Below the pieces are notes generated by a model. The model was given only the letters and a program-made list of their open reading frames with translations. It had not been told where the DNA came from and searched no databases. From DATJFH01 sp035495815 (GTDB lineage Bacteria > Acidobacteriota > Terriglobia > Bryobacterales > Bryobacteraceae), in contig DATJFH010000133.1 in NCBI GenBank assembly GCA_035495815.1, positions 1 to 8,362 on the forward strand: a stretch of DNA of 8,362 bases, read 5' to 3'. Below are positions 6,131 through 8,362 of this stretch, piece by piece (position 1 is the first letter of the stretch; each line of letters opens with the position of its first letter). Position numbers and translations under genes: made by a program.

Positions 6131-7639
6131 ATGCTGTCCCGGCGCGACGTGTTTCACGGATTACTGGCCTCGCCTTTACTGCTGGCGCGGGGCGAAGCCG
6201 AAGTCACGCCGGACGTAGTCCGGTTCCGGCCGGAGATCGAGCCGCTGGTCTCCCTCATCGAGAACACTCCGCGCGAGAAGTGCGCGGAGATGGCCGTCGA
6301 TCAGATGCGTCGCGGCGTTTCCTATCGCCGGATGCTGGCCGCCCTGTTCCTTGCAGGCGTCCGCAACGTGAATCCAAGGCCGCCCGGATTCGCCCTGCAT
6401 TGCGTGTTCGTCATCCACTCGGCGCACCTCATCAGCCTCGAAGCGCCAGCCGACGTCCGCATGCTGCCGCTGTTCTACGCCCTCGACGATTTCAAGGCGG
6501 CCCAGGAGCGCGATGCCAAAGCCTCCGGCGGCGATTACACCATGCGCGGGCTGCAGGGAACACTGCCCACCGCCGAAAAGGCGGGTCCCGAACTGGCGGC
6601 AGCCATGGAAGCCTGGGACCTTGAACGCGCGGAACGGGCGGTTGTGGCCCTTGCCCGCGGCCGCGGAGCCGGCGACGTCTTCGCCGCGCTGTGGCGATAC
6701 GGCGCCCGCGATTACCGCAACATCGGCCACAAGGCCATCTATACCGCCAACGCCTGCCGCACCCTGCAGACGATCGGATGGCAGCATGCCGAGCCGGTGC
6801 TGCGCTCGCTGGTTTCGAGCCTGCTCGACTTCGGCCGCCAGCAGCAGATGAACGGCTACGCGCTCGACGACCAGTGCTACTCGGCCAACGTCAAGCGGCT
6901 GAGAGAGTCGTTCGGGAAGCTCGGCGACGCCTGGGGCTCGGATGACGCGGACTCCGGGGCGACCCGCGCAATCGCCGCCGTGATTCACGATGCTTCGCCG
7001 GACGAAGCGTGCGCCGAGATCACCGCCCGGATGGTGAAAAACAAGATCAGCGCCGGCGCCGTCTGGGACGCGATCCACCTCGCGTCGGCGGAGCTGCGGA
7101 TGCGCGCGCGGGGGGCGGCGTCGCTGGCCAGCATTCATTCCATGACGTCGACCAACGCGCTGCGATATGCGTACCAGTCGGCTCCGGATCCGCAAACGAG
7201 ATTTCTCCTGCTGCTTCAGGCCGCCGGATGGGTAGGCCAGTTCAAGACCGCCGCGCGCCCCGAGACGCTGCGGGCGTTCAGGATCACCGATCTCGAAGCC
7301 GCCTCGAGACAGGGCGCCCGCGATCGCGATGTCGCCGAAGTCTTCGCCGGCTTGCGCAAGGACACGGACGAGACAGCGGCCCGGGTATTTGGACTGGCTG
7401 GAGACCCCGCCGGCCGTCAGGCATTCTTTGCGTCCGCGCTGCGATTCACCGCATCGCGCGTCAGCGAGGTGCACTATTACAAGTTCCTGGCGGCGCTGAT
7501 CGAGGACACACCGCTGGTCAGCGCGGAATGGCAGCCTTACTTCACGGCGGCGGCGGCCTATTACGTGAAAGGTCCGGCCGATCCGGAGCCGCCATCCATG
7601 AAACGCGCCCGTGAAGCCCTGCGCTCCTTACCGTCATAA
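6131..7639 (+). CDS. Tat-exported protein of unrecognised family
   Basis: I do not recognise this 502-aa protein's family. It begins MLSRRDVFHGLLASPLLLA, a short twin-arginine signal (SRR at 3-5, hydrophobic core about 7-19), so export in folded form is likely, which often means a bound cofactor or metal. The mature part looks almost entirely helical and alanine/arginine-rich, with no transmembrane segment after the signal. Histidines cluster in HCVFVIHSAH (90-99). Two similar helical stretches, GHKAIYTANACR (199-210) and IHSMTSTNALRY (335-346), each have a histidine followed by Asn-Ala six to seven residues later, hinting at a two-lobed, possibly metal-binding helical fold. A distant resemblance to questin-oxidase-like (DUF4243) proteins crossed my mind but is not demonstrated. 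The gene is 6 bp upstream of the secreted hydrolase gene and probably shares its transcript. Confidence 0.85.
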   Translation: MLSRRDVFHGLLASPLLLARGEAEVTPDVVRFRPEIEPLVSLIENTPREKCAEMAVDQMRRGVSYRRMLAALFLAGVRNVNPRPPGFALHCVFVIHSAHLISLEAPADVRMLPLFYALDDFKAAQERDAKASGGDYTMRGLQGTLPTAEKAGPELAAAMEAWDLERAERAVVALARGRGAGDVFAALWRYGARDYRNIGHKAIYTANACRTLQTIGWQHAEPVLRSLVSSLLDFGRQQQMNGYALDDQCYSANVKRLRESFGKLGDAWGSDDADSGATRAIAAVIHDASPDEACAEITARMVKNKISAGAVWDAIHLASAELRMRARGAASLASIHSMTSTNALRYAYQSAPDPQTRFLLLLQAAGWVGQFKTAARPETLRAFRITDLEAASRQGARDRDVAEVFAGLRKDTDETAARVFGLAGDPAGRQAFFASALRFTASRVSEVHYYKFLAALIEDTPLVSAEWQPYFTAAAAYYVKGPADPEPPSMKRAREALRSLPS

Positions 7640-7645
7640 TCAATC

Positions 7646-8362
7646 ATGATCTTCAGACTCCTCTTAGCAGCCGCATTGCCGGCGCTTGCCGCGGCGCAGT
7701 CCTCCAGGACGCTCGATCTGGGCGGCGTCACCGAGCAGCACATCATGGTTCCGATGCGCGATGGTGTCCGTCTCTCCACTTATCTCTACACGCCGCCCGG
7801 CAAAGGACCGTGGCCGGTGCTGTACGAACAGCGCTACGCCAGCCTGCAAGGCGCCTCCGCCCGGCAGCGCGCCGCCAGGCTCGCTTCACACGGGTACGTG
7901 GTGGCCGAGCAGAATTTTCGCGGAACTCAACTCTCCGAAGGCGTGTACGTGGGCTACCGCGCGCTCGGCTGGGGCGACCGCAAAGACGGCTATGACTCCG
8001 TCGAGTGGCTGGCGCAGCAATCCTGGTCGACCGGCAAGATCGGCACGTTCGGTGGATCTCAGGCCGGTTACGCGCAGAATTTCCTGGCCGTCACGCAGCC
8101 CCCGCACCTGGTCTGCCAATTTATCACCGATGGCGGCTTGAGCCTGTTCCACCTCGGTTACCGCATCGGCGGCATCACACGCCCGCGCCGCTTCGAGGAG
8201 GGCATGGTGACCGCCGCACGAGACAAGGCCGAAGGCCTCCGGCATCTGGAGATGCAGTTCGAGCACCCGAACTATGACGACTATTGGCGTCAGGAAGACT
8301 GCCGGCTGCATTTCGACAAGATGAACGTGCCCGCCGTCACCGTGGCAAGCTGGTACGATTTC
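7646..8362 (+). CDS. Secreted S15/CocE-NonD-type alpha/beta hydrolase, N-terminal part (cut by window edge)
   Basis: The frame is open to the last base and gives 239 residues. Residues 1-17 form a Sec signal peptide (MIFRLLLAAALPALAAAQ, probable cleavage before or at Q18). The mature part has VPMRDGVRLSTYLYTP (35-50), typical of the Xaa-Pro dipeptidyl-peptidase S15/CocE entry strand, then FRGTQLSEG (91-99). The nucleophile elbow FGGSQAGY (135-142) has S138. Members are serine hydrolases (aminopeptidases, cocaine-esterase-like enzymes, glutaryl-acylases); substrate cannot be assigned. The Asp and His of the triad and the C-terminal jelly-roll domain would lie beyond the edge, since the family usually has about 550-650 aa. 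The ATG at 7646 gives the complete signal peptide. There is no clear Shine-Dalgarno, and the gene follows the previous stop by 6 bp, suggesting coupling. Confidence 0.9.
   Translation, partial: MIFRLLLAAALPALAAAQSSRTLDLGGVTEQHIMVPMRDGVRLSTYLYTPPGKGPWPVLYEQRYASLQGASARQRAARLASHGYVVAEQNFRGTQLSEGVYVGYRALGWGDRKDGYDSVEWLAQQSWSTGKIGTFGGSQAGYAQNFLAVTQPPHLVCQFITDGGLSLFHLGYRIGGITRPRRFEEGMVTAARDKAEGLRHLEMQFEHPNYDDYWRQEDCRLHFDKMNVPAVTVASWYDF

Noticed and set aside
6176..7474. A 432-aa open frame on the minus strand opposite the Tat-protein gene
   Set aside because: It lacks a recognisable domain and is low-complexity Arg/Gly-rich. It lies entirely antisense to a gene with a strong ribosome site and signal peptide, so it is a typical high-GC shadow frame.
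1..8362. CRISPR arrays, tRNA/rRNA genes, insertion sequences or integration sites
   Set aside because: No regular repeats, cloverleaf-like segments, transposase motifs or flanking inverted repeats were seen on reading both strands.

Overview
The window comes from a high-GC genome (about 65% G+C by eye). It is most likely an acidobacterium of the Bryobacterales/Solibacter type. The main reasons are a partial ADOP-type (MacB-like) permease at the left edge, which is a family hugely expanded in Acidobacteriota, and secreted Tat and S15/CocE-type proteins at the right. The taxonomic call is an inference; no rRNA or tRNA gene is present.

Layout. (1) Positions 1-519, minus strand: N-terminal part of an ADOP/MacB-like permease, cut by the left edge. 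(2) Positions 520-646: a 127-bp divergent intergenic region. (3) Positions 647-6042, plus strand: three tightly packed genes. They encode an FkbH-like HAD-IIIC glyceryl transferase/phosphatase fused to a phosphopantetheine carrier domain (719 aa), a GT-B family 4-like glycosyltransferase (402 aa), and a second, paralogous glycosyltransferase fused in one reading frame to a type II-like thioesterase (672 aa). (4) Positions 6131-7639: a 502-aa Tat-exported protein of unrecognised family. (5) Positions 7646-8362: the start of a secreted S15/CocE-NonD-type alpha/beta hydrolase, cut by the right edge.

The three-gene block is the notable part. It holds a carrier-loading enzyme with its own carrier domain, two glycosyltransferases and a thioesterase, but no adenylation, condensation, ketosynthase or acyltransferase domain and no methoxymalonyl-ACP tailoring genes. 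Read literally, a D-glyceryl unit from 1,3-bisphosphoglycerate would be loaded on the FkbH-linked carrier, glycosylated once or twice while tethered or after release, and hydrolysed off by the thioesterase fused to the last glycosyltransferase. This pathway is a hypothesis. The alternative is that the block is a tailoring/starter cassette serving an NRPS/PKS encoded elsewhere. Both glycosyltransferases also carry an NRPS-linker-like tail, which supports a link to carrier-protein chemistry.

The last two genes (Tat protein and hydrolase) are 6 bp apart, have their own strong Shine-Dalgarno signal in front, and probably form a separate transcription unit. No RNA genes, CRISPR arrays, insertion sequences or convincing terminators were seen.
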